DNA of 64,000 bases from Sulfuritalea sp. (GTDB lineage: Bacteria; Pseudomonadota; Gammaproteobacteria; Burkholderiales; Rhodocyclaceae): contig JADJVS010000014.1 in assembly GCA_016710465.1 (NCBI GenBank), positions 1,054,001-1,118,000 of the forward strand. The letters are read 5' to 3'. Position 1 is the stretch's first letter; every line of letters starts with the position of its first letter. Made by a program: the position numbers and the translations under genes. Below, piece by piece: positions 63,282 to 64,000 of this stretch. The notes beneath the pieces were generated by a model that was not told the DNA's origin, did not search any database, and worked only from the letters and a program-made list of their open reading frames with translations.

Positions 63282-64000
63282 TCAAGCCGCCTTCTTCGCC
63301 AACTGCGCCAGCACCTCGTCGGCCCAGGCTTTCGGCGCCATCGGGAAGCCCAACCGGGCGCGGCTGTCGAGGTAGCTTTGCGCGACGGCGCGCGCCAGGT
63401 TGCGGATGCGGCCGATGTAGGCGGCGCGCTCGGTGACCGAGATCGCGCCGCGCGCGTCCAGCAGGTTGAAAGTGTGCGCGGCCTTCAGCACCTGCTCGTA
63501 GGCGGGCAGCGCCAGTTGCTGTTCCATCAGGTGCCTGGCATTGCCTTCGTGGGCACCAAAGGCGTGCAACAGAAATTCGACGTTGCTGTGCTCGAAGTTG
63601 TAGGCGCTTTGCTCGACCTCGTTCTGGTGGAAGACGTCGCCGTATTTGAGGCCCGGCGCATAGACCAGGTCGAAGACGTTCTCGACGCCCTGCAGGTACA
63701 TCGCCAGGCGCTCCAGGCCGTAGGTGATCTCGCCGGTGATCGGCTTGCAGTCGATGCCGCCGACCTGCTGGAAGTAAGTGAACTGGGTGACTTCCATGCC
63801 GTTGAGCCAGACTTCCCAGCCCAGGCCCCAGGCGCCCAGCGTCGGGTTTTCCCAGTCGTCCTCGACGAAGCGCACGTCGTTCTGCTTGAGGTCGAAGCCC
63901 AGGGCTTCGAGCGAGCCCAGATACAGTTCGAGGATGTTGGCCGGCGCGGGCTTGAGCACCACCTGATACTGGTAGTAGTGCTGCATGCGGTTGGGATTCT
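63282..64000 (-). CDS. glyQ: Glycine--tRNA ligase alpha subunit (5' end outside window)
   Basis: The catalytic alpha subunit, of which the C-terminal ~239 residues are in the window; the frame continues off the right edge (NPNRMQHYYQYQVVLKPAP). Highly conserved stretches such as EDDWENPTLGAWGLGWEVWLNGMEVTQFTYFQQVGG and ITYGLERLAMYLQGV are intact. The window ends in the class II active-site region; about 65 residues are missing. Confidence 0.97.
   Translation of the reverse strand, partial: NPNRMQHYYQYQVVLKPAPANILELYLGSLEALGFDLKQNDVRFVEDDWENPTLGAWGLGWEVWLNGMEVTQFTYFQQVGGIDCKPITGEITYGLERLAMYLQGVENVFDLVYAPGLKYGDVFHQNEVEQSAYNFEHSNVEFLLHAFGAHEGNARHLMEQQLALPAYEQVLKAAHTFNLLDARGAISVTERAAYIGRIRNLARAVAQSYLDSRARLGFPMAPKAWADEVLAQLAKKAA

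Overview
The window is GC-rich, gene-dense DNA that looks like the chromosome of a betaproteobacterium, probably of the Rhodocyclales/Sterolibacteriaceae type. This rests on gene content and protein style (NrtA with an N-terminal Cys motif, NasA-NirBD, NarK beside a PP2C-kinase fusion, a glyQ-glyS pair, an Anbu cluster). It is an inference, not a database result.

Layout. 1-3697: nitrate ABC transporter genes (nrtA, start of nrtB) facing a sulfide:quinone oxidoreductase. 3735-5006: membrane protein of unknown role. 5247-13299: type I restriction-modification (R-M) cassette 1, reading leftward hsdM, hsdS, AlbA-type ATPase gene, then a separately promoted fic-hsdR. 13410-20010: four-gene Anbu peptidase cluster (permuted ATP-grasp, alpha-E, Anbu, transglutaminase/DUF2126). 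20192-32011: type I R-M cassette 2, reading leftward hsdM, hsdS, a RecQ-phosphoribosyltransferase fusion, a DprA/SLOG gene, a second AlbA-type gene, hsdR. 32114-34969: LigB-type dioxygenase and kup. 35027-44127: nitrate assimilation (nasA, nirD, nirB leftward; narK and a PP2C-kinase rightward). 44248-50698: UbiD decarboxylase, TRAP transporter, opine-type dehydrogenase and hydroxyacyl-CoA dehydrogenase. 50722-55849: type III R-M (mod, an ORF6N gene, res). 56199-56848: HigB/HigA-like toxin-antitoxin pair. 56888-64000: DUF4395 protein, gloA, a YgjP-like metalloprotease and an apparently inactive paralog, plsC, gmhB, glyS, glyQ (partial).

Working together. The nitrate genes appear to form one regulon: sigma-54 type -24/-12 elements lie in front of nrtA, nirB and narK, as expected for NtrC control. 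The three R-M systems, toxin-antitoxin pair and Fic protein make the window rich in defence genes, but these sit between housekeeping blocks rather than in one island.

The most unusual features are a 24-bp dispersed repeat (AGTCGGCGCTGGCGGGACGGCGAT), found at 16 places both between and inside genes; the RecQ-PRTase/SLOG/AlbA trio inside a type I R-M operon, with the AlbA gene shared by the other type I cassette; and a metalloprotease paralog that has lost its HExxH site. No tRNA, rRNA or CRISPR array was seen.
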